Assembly: GCA_020440825.1 (NCBI GenBank)
Contig: JAGRNJ010000004.1
Coordinates: forward strand, 12,052-65,712
Origin: Leptospiraceae bacterium
Lineage (GTDB): Bacteria; Spirochaetota; Leptospiria; Turneriellales; Turneriellaceae
Direction: 5' to 3'
Length of the DNA stretch: 53,661 nucleotides
Part shown: positions 24,509 through 33,231 of the stretch, one piece after another
How the letters are laid out: every line of letters begins with the position of its first letter
How positions within the stretch are numbered: the first letter of the stretch is position 1
Notes under the pieces: model-generated
Database searches by the model: none
What the model was told of the DNA's origin: nothing
What the model saw: the letters and a program-made list of their open reading frames with translations, nothing else
Made by a program: the position numbers and the translations under genes

Positions 24509-26836
24509 GTGCAAAAAGCAAAGAAAAATCTCTTAATAATTGGGGCAGGGTTTTTACAGTCTTCTCTCATAGAAGCGGGTAAAGAGCGCGGGTTTCAGGT
24601 AATTGCCGTTGACGCAAATGAAACAGCCTACTCTGCAAACCTTGCAGATATCTTCATCCATTTTCAATTTACCGATCTCGAAAATCTTATCTTATTGCTC
24701 AAAGAACGAGAATTAGTTCCGAACCTGGTGGCAACCTGCGGAACTGATTTCTCATGGGTGGCAGCGAGAATTTCAGAATACTTTCAAATTCCTGGACCAG
24801 TGCCCATCTTTACAGACCATCTGACTCATAAAGGGAGAATGCGTGATTTTTTTGGGCGTTATCAGATAGCACAGCCCGGGTATAAATACAGTTGCAGCAA
24901 AGAAGAACTGATTGAATGGGCCCGGGAGAACAAAACTGAATTTGGGTTTGTGGTTAAACCGGTCCTGAATATGGGTGCAAGAGGAGTCATTAAAATACCG
25001 GATTATCGGCATCTGGCCTATGCCTTTGAATTTGCTGCCCGGATGGATAAATCTGGCGAAGTTATTATTGAAGATTATATTCCAGCCAGAGAATACAGTA
25101 CCGATTCTCTGGTTTTTCAGGGGCAGCACTTTTTAACAGGTTTTGCTCTGCGAGATATACAAGTGAAAGATGATCACTATTTTATTGAACGAGGCCATAC
25201 CATGCCCTCGCCCGATTATTTAGAATTGCAGAGTCTCGCTCACCAGTTCCTGCAGAAAATCTGCGATGCTCTTTATACTGAAACCGGTATTCACTATCAC
25301 GGTGCTCTAAAAGGTGATCTGAGACTCGATAACCAGCAAAACTGGATCGCAGGCGAAGTTGCCGCCCGTTTGAGTGGTGGCTTCATGAGCACTCACACAT
25401 TTCCGTCGGCAACCGGAATTTCTTTGATGCATGCATACCTCGAACTTCTCGAAGGTTCTTTGCCTGAAGAAATCAAAAATATCGAATACGGCTGTGTTGC
25501 CATCGAACGATCGATTGCTGGCAGCCCCGGTGTACTACAGAAATTTGAGTGGCGGGAAGTTGATGCGTTAAAGAAAAATAAACATTCTAAATTGATTCTA
25601 AAGCATCAGAATTACCAGCCTGGTGACTTTATTTCTGAACTGCAGAATAATATTGGTAAACTTGCACACACTGTTTTTACCCTGCCGAAAGAGACGAAAC
25701 CAGACGACTACCCCAAAAGTGTAGACAGTTGGGCAGAATTCGAAATTGATCCCTGGATTAAAGATCGTCGAATCATAGAACGCCGTGCCCGCAAGGTCTT
25801 TTCACATAAACACTGTTGGGTCTGCAAAGTCTGTGACGGAGAAAACTGTGCTTCCGGGGTACCCGGTATGGGTGGGCGTGGAAATTTTCAATCTTTTCGG
25901 GACAACTTACAGGCCTTAGAAGAATACCGAATAATGCCGCGATTTTTGCAAACCGAAAGCCGGCAAGAAAAGGAACCAGACATAAGCTTTCCTTTCCTCG
26001 GAAAATTGTTTTCTGCTCCCGTTCTCTCAGCACCAATCACAGGTGCCATCACGAATATGGGCGGCGGTATTTCTGAATGGGATTATGCAATAGAAACATC
26101 TACAGCTGCCGTAGAATCGGGTTTATTGCCGACTTTTGGTGATGGTGCGACCAATGACAAATATATGACCGGATGCTTTGCTTTGCAGAAAGCCGGCAGC
26201 GGGATACCATTTTTTAAGCCCCGGGCCGACCTCTCTGAATTACAGAAAAGAATTCAGCTGGCAGAACAATGTGGTGCCTTGGCCTGGGGAATGGACATTG
26301 ACGGAATTTCGTTTCAAACTTTGCGCGATAAAAGTGCGGCAACCACGAGGAAAACTGTACAAGATCTACAGAAGCTCTCGCAGCTGTCTCAACTGCCGTT
26401 TCTTATAAAAGGAGTTTTGACAATTGAAGATGCCGAAAGATCAATTGAGGCAGGTGCAAGTGGTATTGTTATCAGTAACCATGGGGGGCGGGTTCTAGAA
26501 GGGGCACCGGGCTCGGCGCGGGTTTTGCCCGAAATCTCTGAATTTATAAAGGCAAGGTATCCGCATATTTCAATATTCGCCGACGGAGGCATTCGATCAG
26601 GCAGCGATATATTTAAAATGCTGGCCCTGGGCGCAGATGCTATTTTGATCGGTAGACCTATTGTGATCGCCGCAATGGGCAGCGGACGAATTGGTGTAAA
26701 ATCGCTCTTAAAGCTCTACATAGACGAACTTCGGCAGACAATGAGGGTTTTGGGGCTTGCAAGACTGCAGGAAATAAGCAAAGACCATATCGGCAAAGTC
26801 AAAGATAATTCGACTTTGCACTATTCTCAATCTTAA
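24509..26836 (+). CDS. ATP-grasp / FMN-dependent alpha-hydroxyacid dehydrogenase fusion
   Basis: Bifunctional 775-residue protein starting with GTG. Residues 1-400 are an ATP-grasp enzyme of the biotin-carboxylase/PurK type: a Rossmann-like start LLIIGAGFLQSSL, the ATP lysine in FVVKPVLNMGARGV and a metal/ATP block GALKGDLRLD...AGEVAARLSGG. Residues ~425-760 are an FMN-dependent dehydrogenase of the alpha-hydroxyacid oxidase fold: a cysteine-rich CWVCKVCDGENC near 436 then VPGMGG, catalytic His in ISNHGGRVLEG near 658, FADGGIRSGSD near 690 and ALGADAILIGRP. It follows lipB by one base. The combined reaction is unknown; ligation coupled to a redox step is inference. Confidence 0.8.
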   Translation: MQKAKKNLLIIGAGFLQSSLIEAGKERGFQVIAVDANETAYSANLADIFIHFQFTDLENLILLLKERELVPNLVATCGTDFSWVAARISEYFQIPGPVPIFTDHLTHKGRMRDFFGRYQIAQPGYKYSCSKEELIEWARENKTEFGFVVKPVLNMGARGVIKIPDYRHLAYAFEFAARMDKSGEVIIEDYIPAREYSTDSLVFQGQHFLTGFALRDIQVKDDHYFIERGHTMPSPDYLELQSLAHQFLQKICDALYTETGIHYHGALKGDLRLDNQQNWIAGEVAARLSGGFMSTHTFPSATGISLMHAYLELLEGSLPEEIKNIEYGCVAIERSIAGSPGVLQKFEWREVDALKKNKHSKLILKHQNYQPGDFISELQNNIGKLAHTVFTLPKETKPDDYPKSVDSWAEFEIDPWIKDRRIIERRARKVFSHKHCWVCKVCDGENCASGVPGMGGRGNFQSFRDNLQALEEYRIMPRFLQTESRQEKEPDISFPFLGKLFSAPVLSAPITGAITNMGGGISEWDYAIETSTAAVESGLLPTFGDGATNDKYMTGCFALQKAGSGIPFFKPRADLSELQKRIQLAEQCGALAWGMDIDGISFQTLRDKSAATTRKTVQDLQKLSQLSQLPFLIKGVLTIEDAERSIEAGASGIVISNHGGRVLEGAPGSARVLPEISEFIKARYPHISIFADGGIRSGSDIFKMLALGADAILIGRPIVIAAMGSGRIGVKSLLKLYIDELRQTMRVLGLARLQEISKDHIGKVKDNSTLHYSQS

Positions 26837-26902
26837 GGAACCTCTGAAAAAGTGCAAATAAAACATAATTTACAGGCATAGACTGCATAATACTTCGGTA
26901 GA

Positions 26903-29050
26903 ATGTCAGGAATACGTTTTGTCTTTCTTTTTCAACTGATTTTTCTCTTTCCAGTATTTGCACAATCGAGCATACCTGAAACCCCGGCTAAGAATGCTGA
27001 ACTGCGAAACCTTGAGTCCATCAATACTCCGCATGTAGAGTATACGCCATTCATTCATCCAGATGAATCGTTTTTATTCTTCGAATCAAATCGCCCCGGC
27101 GGGGTTGGTTTGACCGGAGATTTTGATATCTGGTATGCTGAACGTGATATGAAAAACCCCGAGCAAGTCAGATTCCTGCCGCCAGTCAATATGGGTCGAC
27201 CAATCAACACCCGGTCATTTGACGGATTGCCCTCTTTGCGAAAACTGGGCGACGGCTCTCTTGAGATTTACTTTTCATCGTTTGCATCCCGGGAGCGCCC
27301 TGGCCCGGCCGAGACCAATATTTATTATTCCCGCTTCAATGGCAGTGAATGGTCGGTTCCAGTGCCGGTAATTGAAATCAACAGCCAGTTTCACGACAGA
27401 ATGCCATCTGTTTCTGCAGACGGTACCCGTTTGTTTTTTTCATCTAACCGGCCGGGAGGTTTCGGAAAAGATGATATCTACGTCGCGAACTATAATCCTG
27501 AGCTCAAAAAATGGGATAAACCTGTGAATCTTGGCAATGCAATCAATTCTGCAAGTTCAGAGGTGTCTCCGTCTATCCATTCTGATGGTATCACTTTATA
27601 TTTTTCAAGCAATCGAACCGGGTTTGTTGGCGGCTATGATATTTTTGTTACCCAGATTCTACCCGGCAAAACTATACAATGGAAACCACCTTCAAATCTG
27701 GGAACTCCTTTTAACTCAGCCCAGGATGATGAGTACCCTACCGTTACCCGTGACGGTGAATTTCTTTATTTTTCATCTAACCGAGGGGGTGGTAAAGGCA
27801 GTTTTGATATTTACCGGGCTAGAGTACCTGATTTTGCAAAACCTCAGGTTGTCATTACTTTAGCCGGCAGAGTACATGAAGAAGATACTCTCAAGGGCAT
27901 TGAAGCCAAAATTCATGTGATTGCACAGGAGTCAGAACGAAATCTTTCGACTGGTTTGCCCGATGGAAATTATTCAATTGACTTTGTCAATGACCGGCAA
28001 TACCGTATAATCGTAAGCGCTCCCGGCTATGAAAGCTATGAAACTGCGATTGATTTCAGGGATATTCACCTGCCTACTACATTAGAGCGAAATTTTCCTC
28101 TGCGACGCAGATTGTTGATACCAGAGTTTTTTCAAATTCAGGTACATTTCAGAGATGCAAACGGAAACGTGTTGAAACCAAATGCTGAATTTTCTGTTGA
28201 CCAAAGCGGCAACCGACTAATGCCCTTCTCTGGAAATCATGGTGAAATACAACTGCCGGCCAACTCAGAAGACTTCAGCCAGGTAGCCCAAATGCTCGCT
28301 TCAGATGACCTGAATGTTTTTGCTGTTTTGCCTGGTTATGAAAACCTGCAATACTCAAAAAATCTGGGTGAAATTATTAACCTGGAAAGACGTCCGGTAG
28401 AGAAAATTTATAAAATCTATCTGACCATGAGTCCGGTTAAGATGGCAAAAGCAACCGAAAATAAACAACCGGAAAAAAATAAATCTAAAGCTGACCGGCC
28501 TGCCGCGCGGGTTGACTTTGATGATAAGAACTTTGCTGCAGTTGTATATTTTGAGCATAATGTTGCCCGCAAAATATCCCCCGAAGAATTACAGGATTTA
28601 AAAATAATTAAAGACCAGTATGATGCCAAACCTGAAATGACGGTCGTCTTACATGCACATAGCGATTCAACAGGAACCAAAACGGTAAATACCAGAATTT
28701 CTCGTGAGCGTGCTTTGTTCATTAAAACAACTTTGGTCTCCATGGGAATCCCGAAAGAGAAAATTCAACCAAACTGGCACGCTGATTCCCGACCCCGGGT
28801 AGAAGAAACAGACGAAAAAAGCAGAGCTATGAACCGAAGAGTTGAAATTCAATTTGCAAAAATTCAGCCACAAGCTCCTGCCAAACAAAAACCGCCTGAA
28901 AAAGCCACAGAAGAAAAAACGAACCCGGCCCAGACAGATTCTATGAATGAAAAAATGGAAGACAAAACAAAAGCACCTTCTAGCGAAAAACCAACAGAGA
29001 AGATCCCAGACCAAACTAATCCCAAATCAGAAGAGAAAATCAATGAATAA
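26903..29050 (+). CDS. PD40 beta-propeller / OmpA-like envelope protein
   Basis: Exported protein with a signal peptide (~1-20, ending VFAQ). Residues ~45-310 hold about five PD40/TolB-propeller blades, each with the pattern S.DG..LYFSSNR.GG.GG.DIY (for example RLFFSSNRPGGFGKDDIYV). A carboxypeptidase-regulatory-like segment (~315-400) and a second beta segment follow, then an OmpA C-terminal domain (~545-655): VVLHAHSDSTGTKTVNTRIS, then NRRVEIQFA. The last ~60 residues are low-complexity Lys/Glu/Pro/Thr. The architecture suggests a peptidoglycan-bound scaffold. The last eight bases overlap the thioesterase gene. Confidence 0.85.
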   Translation: MSGIRFVFLFQLIFLFPVFAQSSIPETPAKNAELRNLESINTPHVEYTPFIHPDESFLFFESNRPGGVGLTGDFDIWYAERDMKNPEQVRFLPPVNMGRPINTRSFDGLPSLRKLGDGSLEIYFSSFASRERPGPAETNIYYSRFNGSEWSVPVPVIEINSQFHDRMPSVSADGTRLFFSSNRPGGFGKDDIYVANYNPELKKWDKPVNLGNAINSASSEVSPSIHSDGITLYFSSNRTGFVGGYDIFVTQILPGKTIQWKPPSNLGTPFNSAQDDEYPTVTRDGEFLYFSSNRGGGKGSFDIYRARVPDFAKPQVVITLAGRVHEEDTLKGIEAKIHVIAQESERNLSTGLPDGNYSIDFVNDRQYRIIVSAPGYESYETAIDFRDIHLPTTLERNFPLRRRLLIPEFFQIQVHFRDANGNVLKPNAEFSVDQSGNRLMPFSGNHGEIQLPANSEDFSQVAQMLASDDLNVFAVLPGYENLQYSKNLGEIINLERRPVEKIYKIYLTMSPVKMAKATENKQPEKNKSKADRPAARVDFDDKNFAAVVYFEHNVARKISPEELQDLKIIKDQYDAKPEMTVVLHAHSDSTGTKTVNTRISRERALFIKTTLVSMGIPKEKIQPNWHADSRPRVEETDEKSRAMNRRVEIQFAKIQPQAPAKQKPPEKATEEKTNPAQTDSMNEKMEDKTKAPSSEKPTEKIPDQTNPKSEEKINE

Positions 29051-29459
29051 TGACAACCAACTGGAAGATTTTGTTTTGGTAAGCCAGCATCTGGTGATGG
29101 CTGAACATTTAAACCCGAATCACGCGATTTTCGGGGGCCAACTTCTGGGGTGGCTGGATGTTGACGTCTACCTGTTCTGTACCAATAAATTGAGGTACAA
29201 GCATATGGTCACTGTTTCGATGAACAATGTTTTTTTTCGCGCTCCGGCTTATCTCGGTGATATCATACAGATTTTTGCCCGCATGAAAGAAACCAAACGC
29301 AGCAGTGTCACCGCACTGGGAAAGGCAGTCGCCTTTGACCCTGAAAAACAGGCGTACCGTGACATCATTGAATGCGAGATTACATATGTTGCTCTTGATG
29401 AGAACGGAAAGCCAGCCAGAATCTTCAATCAGGATGCTGATGACACACAATCTCTCTAA
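29043..29459 (+). CDS. Acyl-CoA thioesterase (hotdog fold, YciA/ACOT-like)
   Basis: Cytoplasmic hotdog-fold thioesterase of 138 residues. The motif NPNHAIFGGQLLGWLDVD corresponds to the N..G..FGG.L...D..A signature, followed by SMNNVFFRAPAYLGDIIQI and a C-terminal strand CEITYVALDENGKP. Start at ATG 29043 fits the family length; an in-frame upstream extension lies entirely inside the preceding gene's low-complexity tail. Substrate chain length unknown. Overlap with the upstream stop suggests coupling. Confidence 0.85.
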   Translation: MNNDNQLEDFVLVSQHLVMAEHLNPNHAIFGGQLLGWLDVDVYLFCTNKLRYKHMVTVSMNNVFFRAPAYLGDIIQIFARMKETKRSSVTALGKAVAFDPEKQAYRDIIECEITYVALDENGKPARIFNQDADDTQSL

Positions 29460-29489
29460 ACTGCATTTTGCAGCATTGGAACAAAAATA

Positions 29490-30401
29490 CTAAAACGCTT
29501 TCGATACTTTGAGAGTCAATCTTCGAAACTCGCGGTTCATTGACCTGCGATCTTCATCATACAGGGTTGCATTCATGCGACCTGTCTCACGGTAGGCAGA
29601 ATAAATTGAGCCCGCATAAAAGCCTGTGGCAAATGTTAAAAAAATACTGGCCTGTACAAGATTATCCCTTTCAAAGCCATCATAGGCTAAAAACCCGGTT
29701 CCGGCTATGACCAATAAGGTCACTAGAGAGGTGTCCCATTGACCAAGATAAAGGTGCCCTGCCCCGGGAAAAAGCACAGAAAGCGGTACTGAAATATACC
29801 GACTTTTGGGTGATCGGTCTGCAGCAAGTTCATTGAGTTCTGATGCTTTTTTGGCAAACTCACGCATTTCACTGCCGTTTTCTTCTGAATCTAGATCTGC
29901 AAACAAATTACCTGCTGTAGTAAATTCATTCAAATGAAACCGCGAAACTGCTTCATAGGTAAGATAATCTGACTTTCGAACCTTACCCGTTGCCGTCTCG
30001 GCAAGTTCTGAAAACAATCTGGCTGAGTTGACATATTCTGAATTTTCAAAATAGGTTAAGGCCAGCCAGTTTCTGGAGAGAAACCGCAAATCATCAAATG
30101 GGGAGGCCGTCAGCGGAGTCAGATAACTTTTGGCAGACTCAAACCTGCCACCGATGTGATACATCCGCCCGATCTGAAAATTTACCCAGTCTTTTTTTTC
30201 ATATTCGGGAAAATGAAATAGCACCCGTTTGTATTCTGTAATTGCCCGGTAATAATCACCTGTATCAGCAAGTGAATCCGCAAAGTATAAATAGGTCTGT
30301 GGTTGTGACCATTTATCTTCTTTAGCATACACTGTACTGGACAGAAAAAGCAGAAAAAAAATAAACTTTAGAAACAATTGAATGATCGCTGATTGTCTCA
30401 A
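29490..30401 (-). CDS. TPR protein with C-terminal membrane segments
   Basis: Signal peptide (1-26, ending VYAK) then about three TPR-like helical pairs (residues 35-175: ADTGDYYRAITEYKRVLFHFP, then GGRFESAKSYLTPL). The C-terminal ~100 residues have a PGAGHLYLGQWDTS motif followed by two hydrophobic helices, like the (P)GxGQxYN membrane region in the two paralogues at 32393-34080. It is the last gene of the minus-strand envelope run, one base after the YidD-bearing gene. No function is assigned. Confidence 0.7.
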   Translation of the reverse strand: MRQSAIIQLFLKFIFFLLFLSSTVYAKEDKWSQPQTYLYFADSLADTGDYYRAITEYKRVLFHFPEYEKKDWVNFQIGRMYHIGGRFESAKSYLTPLTASPFDDLRFLSRNWLALTYFENSEYVNSARLFSELAETATGKVRKSDYLTYEAVSRFHLNEFTTAGNLFADLDSEENGSEMREFAKKASELNELAADRSPKSRYISVPLSVLFPGAGHLYLGQWDTSLVTLLVIAGTGFLAYDGFERDNLVQASIFLTFATGFYAGSIYSAYRETGRMNATLYDEDRRSMNREFRRLTLKVSKAF

Positions 30402-30402
30402 G

Positions 30403-31872
30403 TTAGTATTCCCTCAATGGGTCATAGACACTGGCATCTGATCCGGGGTGGCAGCGCAATATACGATCAGCAGACATGAGCCCTCCTTTTATCGGACCAA
30501 ATTGTCTTATCGCACCTGCAGAATACACTGAGCAGGTGGGATGAAATCGACAGGTTTCTCCGTCAATAGGAGAAATATATGTTCTATAGAATTTTATAAA
30601 CAGGTTGAGCGGCCCCAGGCCAGGATTTTCAGTTTGATTTTGCCGAGATGTTGGGAATACGTCCATTGTGACGGGGTTCTCTGAAGAGACACTCCAGGGT
30701 TCTTCAGCGTCTATGCGTGCACTCAATAGACAAACAAAGAGCAGCAGGCTCGAAAATTTAATCCATAAAAAAAAAGGAATTTTGATATCAATCGCCAGAC
30801 CCAAATAGAACTCACCTGACTCACGATCTCTGGACTCAAAACCATCTCTGGTATTTGAGAAGTCAGTACCTGTGGAACGGTTAAACCGGTCTGCATAGGA
30901 CGGGTTTGTTTTCCAGTACCTGTATTCATAGCCAAAAGTGAGGTAAAGAAAATCAATCACATAGATATCGAGACCCACATCTAAAATATGCTCTTCATGA
31001 TTTATATCACTGTCTTTCATTGCTCTTGCCAGTGCCCCGACAAAAGGATAAAAGTAGTGTGTTCGCAAACGAATAATATCAATTGGTTGAATATACTGGC
31101 GATAACCGATCATGAATGTTCCAAAGGTGTTGTCATTGCGATTCTCGAGAAATCTAACCGGATCCCCGTAATCAACATACCTGTTAATGCGTAAACTGGG
31201 CCCAAGACTGGCATCAAACCATTTAAAGCCTGAGCCGAAATTCATAATATAATTTAGGGGGGTTAACCGGTAATAATTATTAAAATAAACAGTTGTAACG
31301 GCTGCAGAGGCAGGTCCGTATTTTTTGCGATTTGCCAGATTAATTCCATCACCTGTTGCAGATGCCTGGGTTGCATCAAACTGGGTTACAGTTACCCCAT
31401 CGGTGATTTCCTGTTCTACACCCAAATCGACTGTTCTTACTGCCGTTGCCCCTGGACCACCGGTCTGTTGATAATTATACCGATTTGGCTTTCCATCGAG
31501 AAAGCTCTTCATTCCGATCTCCATGTCGGTAAAAAGACCTGTATTCGAAGTGTAATAGTTAAAGCCGGCACCATCGGTCTCATAATAGCCTTCACGGTCT
31601 GTTCCGAGCCGCACCGCCAGTTCAAAGCCGTGCATAAGGTTAACGGTAGGCAGACTGTATGTTCTGGTTGCTCCTACGGTATTGTTCACATAATTATGTT
31701 CAAAATTATAGAAACCCAAAGTGTAACGCAAAGTAACGGTTCCATAGGTACCATCTTTACGTACTTTTTTGCGCTGATTTCGTTCTAATTCGGCTGCATC
31801 CTGGGCTGTAATAGACTGTCCCGTCAGCGAAAGTAGAGTCAAAACTGTAAGTATATAAAATCTTAATTTCAT
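30403..31872 (-). CDS. Outer-membrane barrel protein fused in frame to YidD domain
   Basis: One open frame of 489 residues made of two unlike parts. Residues 1-~368: signal peptide ending ITAQ and a beta-barrel with alternating aromatic strands, closing at IDIKIPFF. Residues ~370-489: a second signal-like helix IKFSSLLLFVCLLSARIDA, then a YidD domain (membrane protein insertion factor): FYRTYISPIDGETCRFHPTC, then SADRILRCHP. The junction is a run of nine T on the coding strand (30767-30775), after which one extra T would end the barrel at FMD and a stop (30758). The fused product is topologically odd, so slippage, a sequence error or true fusion are all possible. Confidence 0.75.
   Translation of the reverse strand: MKLRFYILTVLTLLSLTGQSITAQDAAELERNQRKKVRKDGTYGTVTLRYTLGFYNFEHNYVNNTVGATRTYSLPTVNLMHGFELAVRLGTDREGYYETDGAGFNYYTSNTGLFTDMEIGMKSFLDGKPNRYNYQQTGGPGATAVRTVDLGVEQEITDGVTVTQFDATQASATGDGINLANRKKYGPASAAVTTVYFNNYYRLTPLNYIMNFGSGFKWFDASLGPSLRINRYVDYGDPVRFLENRNDNTFGTFMIGYRQYIQPIDIIRLRTHYFYPFVGALARAMKDSDINHEEHILDVGLDIYVIDFLYLTFGYEYRYWKTNPSYADRFNRSTGTDFSNTRDGFESRDRESGEFYLGLAIDIKIPFFLWIKFSSLLLFVCLLSARIDAEEPWSVSSENPVTMDVFPTSRQNQTENPGLGPLNLFIKFYRTYISPIDGETCRFHPTCSVYSAGAIRQFGPIKGGLMSADRILRCHPGSDASVYDPLREY
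30767..30775 (-). other. Nine-T slippery tract at the barrel/YidD junction
   Basis: The coding strand reads ATTCC, nine T, then ATGGATTAA. As sequenced it reads through from the barrel into the YidD part. With ten T the barrel would stop at the TAA (30760-30758), and the YidD part would have no ATG, GTG or TTG close to its signal helix. Homopolymers of nine or more A/T are known sites of RNA polymerase slippage. Confidence 0.6.
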
Positions 31873-31880
31873 TTTAACAC

Positions 31881-32384
31881 CTATGGGTTCGCCGGGTCAT
31901 ATACTGCCAGATTCGAATAAAAAATACCAGACTCGAAACTGCCGTCTTCCTTTTTTAGATTAAAATTTCCTGTGATAAAATATGTGGTCACACTGCCGGG
32001 AAAAACAGTTAAATCATGTTCGCCTGCATAGGAATCAGACTGTATGGTTATCGTTTTTAAGGCAGTGGTCGTTAGGCCATGAGCCGTTCTATTCTTTATA
32101 TTGGCAATGGCAGTAGCATTGGGAATGCCGGCAGAACTAAAAAGTGTCAGCCCGGTCACCCCGAAATTATCTGTACTCAGGCTTTCTGTTTTATGAAATA
32201 TGTTCGACCATTCGAGCAGAACTTTGCCGTTTTTTGCAACTGGTTTGTTGAGAACCAAACGTAAATCGCCTGAGTCATGCACCGCATCTAAAGGATTGGT
32301 GCGCGAGGTATCTACATCAAATTGTGCACAGCCAGCCAATGCCACCGAAAAAAACAGGATTGTAATGATAGAGTTTTTTAGCAT
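31881..32384 (-). CDS. Small putative lipoprotein of unknown function
   Basis: 167 residues with a clear lipoprotein signal: MLKNSIITILFFSVALAGC, lipobox ALAGC, Cys19. The mature part is polar and beta-rich (DLRLVLNKPVAKNGKVLLEW, then HDLTVFPGSVTTYFITG), resembling an immunoglobulin-like fold, but no family is recognised. It lies eight bases from each neighbour in the minus-strand run, upstream of the barrel-YidD gene. Confidence 0.7.
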   Translation of the reverse strand: MLKNSIITILFFSVALAGCAQFDVDTSRTNPLDAVHDSGDLRLVLNKPVAKNGKVLLEWSNIFHKTESLSTDNFGVTGLTLFSSAGIPNATAIANIKNRTAHGLTTTALKTITIQSDSYAGEHDLTVFPGSVTTYFITGNFNLKKEDGSFESGIFYSNLAVYDPANP

Positions 32385-32392
32385 TGTTATTC

Positions 32393-33229
32393 TTACCAGC
32401 CTGGTCGTGTATTCTCCATTATGAATTCCTGAAAAAATGAAAGCTGCCGATTATAGGGCATTTTGGGAAAGTAACGCTTGTGCACTTCATCGAGCAGTTT
32501 GTCTGCACGTTCCCGGTCTTCAAATGCTTCCCAGATTGAAAATGCCCAGGTCATCGCTCCCAAAATATACATTGTACGGGCGACATCTCTATGTTCTTTA
32601 AATGTCTGGTATCGTCGTTCGGCCTCTGCCGGCGTACCAGCACTCTCATAGGCTCTTTGTGCCGCGGGTATTTGTCGTTCCCGGTAGTAACCATAGCCGA
32701 TACTTCCGTATGTAATCAAGGCCAAGGACGTACCGGCAAAGTAGCTGCGATTGAAAAACTGGCCCCAACCTGAAAGTACAATTGAGCGGATGCAGGCAGC
32801 TTCTGCTGTTTTCATAATTTCCTGGGCAAAGTAATCCAGATCGAGAAAGCTTACCGTTACTTCACAATCAACAATGACAACATAGGTTCTACCAAAATCA
32901 ACCCCGATATTATAATTCTCTGAAATAATTTTTACTGTATCAATAACCTTTGCATGCACTTCTGTGGCGACTGTCTCATCAACAAACACCCCATCTTCAT
33001 ATTTTGACAAATAGTATTTGAAGGTACTGGTTGAACGATTGATGGCCTTTTCGCGGGCATCTACCAGTGCATTCTGCAACGCAATTTCACGTGAAAAACC
33101 TTTACCGATTGCATCGGTTACCCGCACTTTCTTTTTTGTCGTATAGAACTCTTCTTCGATTCCGTCAATATCAGCAGAAAAAATATTCTGGCTTATCATC
33201 AAGGCTAGCAATAAAATAATTTTTTTCAT
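32393..33229 (-). CDS. Exported protein with DUF5683-like membrane region (paralogue 1)
   Basis: Signal peptide (from ATG 33229: MKKIILLLALMISQNIFSAD) then a domain of ~110 residues in which GKGFSREIALQNALVDAREKA resembles the FlgT-N/LPP20-type fold (tentative). A SGWGQFFNRSYFAGTSL motif then starts two or three hydrophobic helices, the (P)GxGQxYN pattern of DUF5683. It is a paralogue of the next upstream gene (same order of parts, weak sequence similarity). The gap to that gene is two bases. No function known. Confidence 0.65.
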   Translation of the reverse strand: MKKIILLLALMISQNIFSADIDGIEEEFYTTKKKVRVTDAIGKGFSREIALQNALVDAREKAINRSTSTFKYYLSKYEDGVFVDETVATEVHAKVIDTVKIISENYNIGVDFGRTYVVIVDCEVTVSFLDLDYFAQEIMKTAEAACIRSIVLSGWGQFFNRSYFAGTSLALITYGSIGYGYYRERQIPAAQRAYESAGTPAEAERRYQTFKEHRDVARTMYILGAMTWAFSIWEAFEDRERADKLLDEVHKRYFPKMPYNRQLSFFQEFIMENTRPGW

Positions 33230-33231
33230 AA

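Noticed and set aside
28947..29042. Upstream extension of the thioesterase
   Set aside because: The added residues lie in the Lys/Glu/Pro-rich tail of the preceding gene and show no hotdog-fold similarity.
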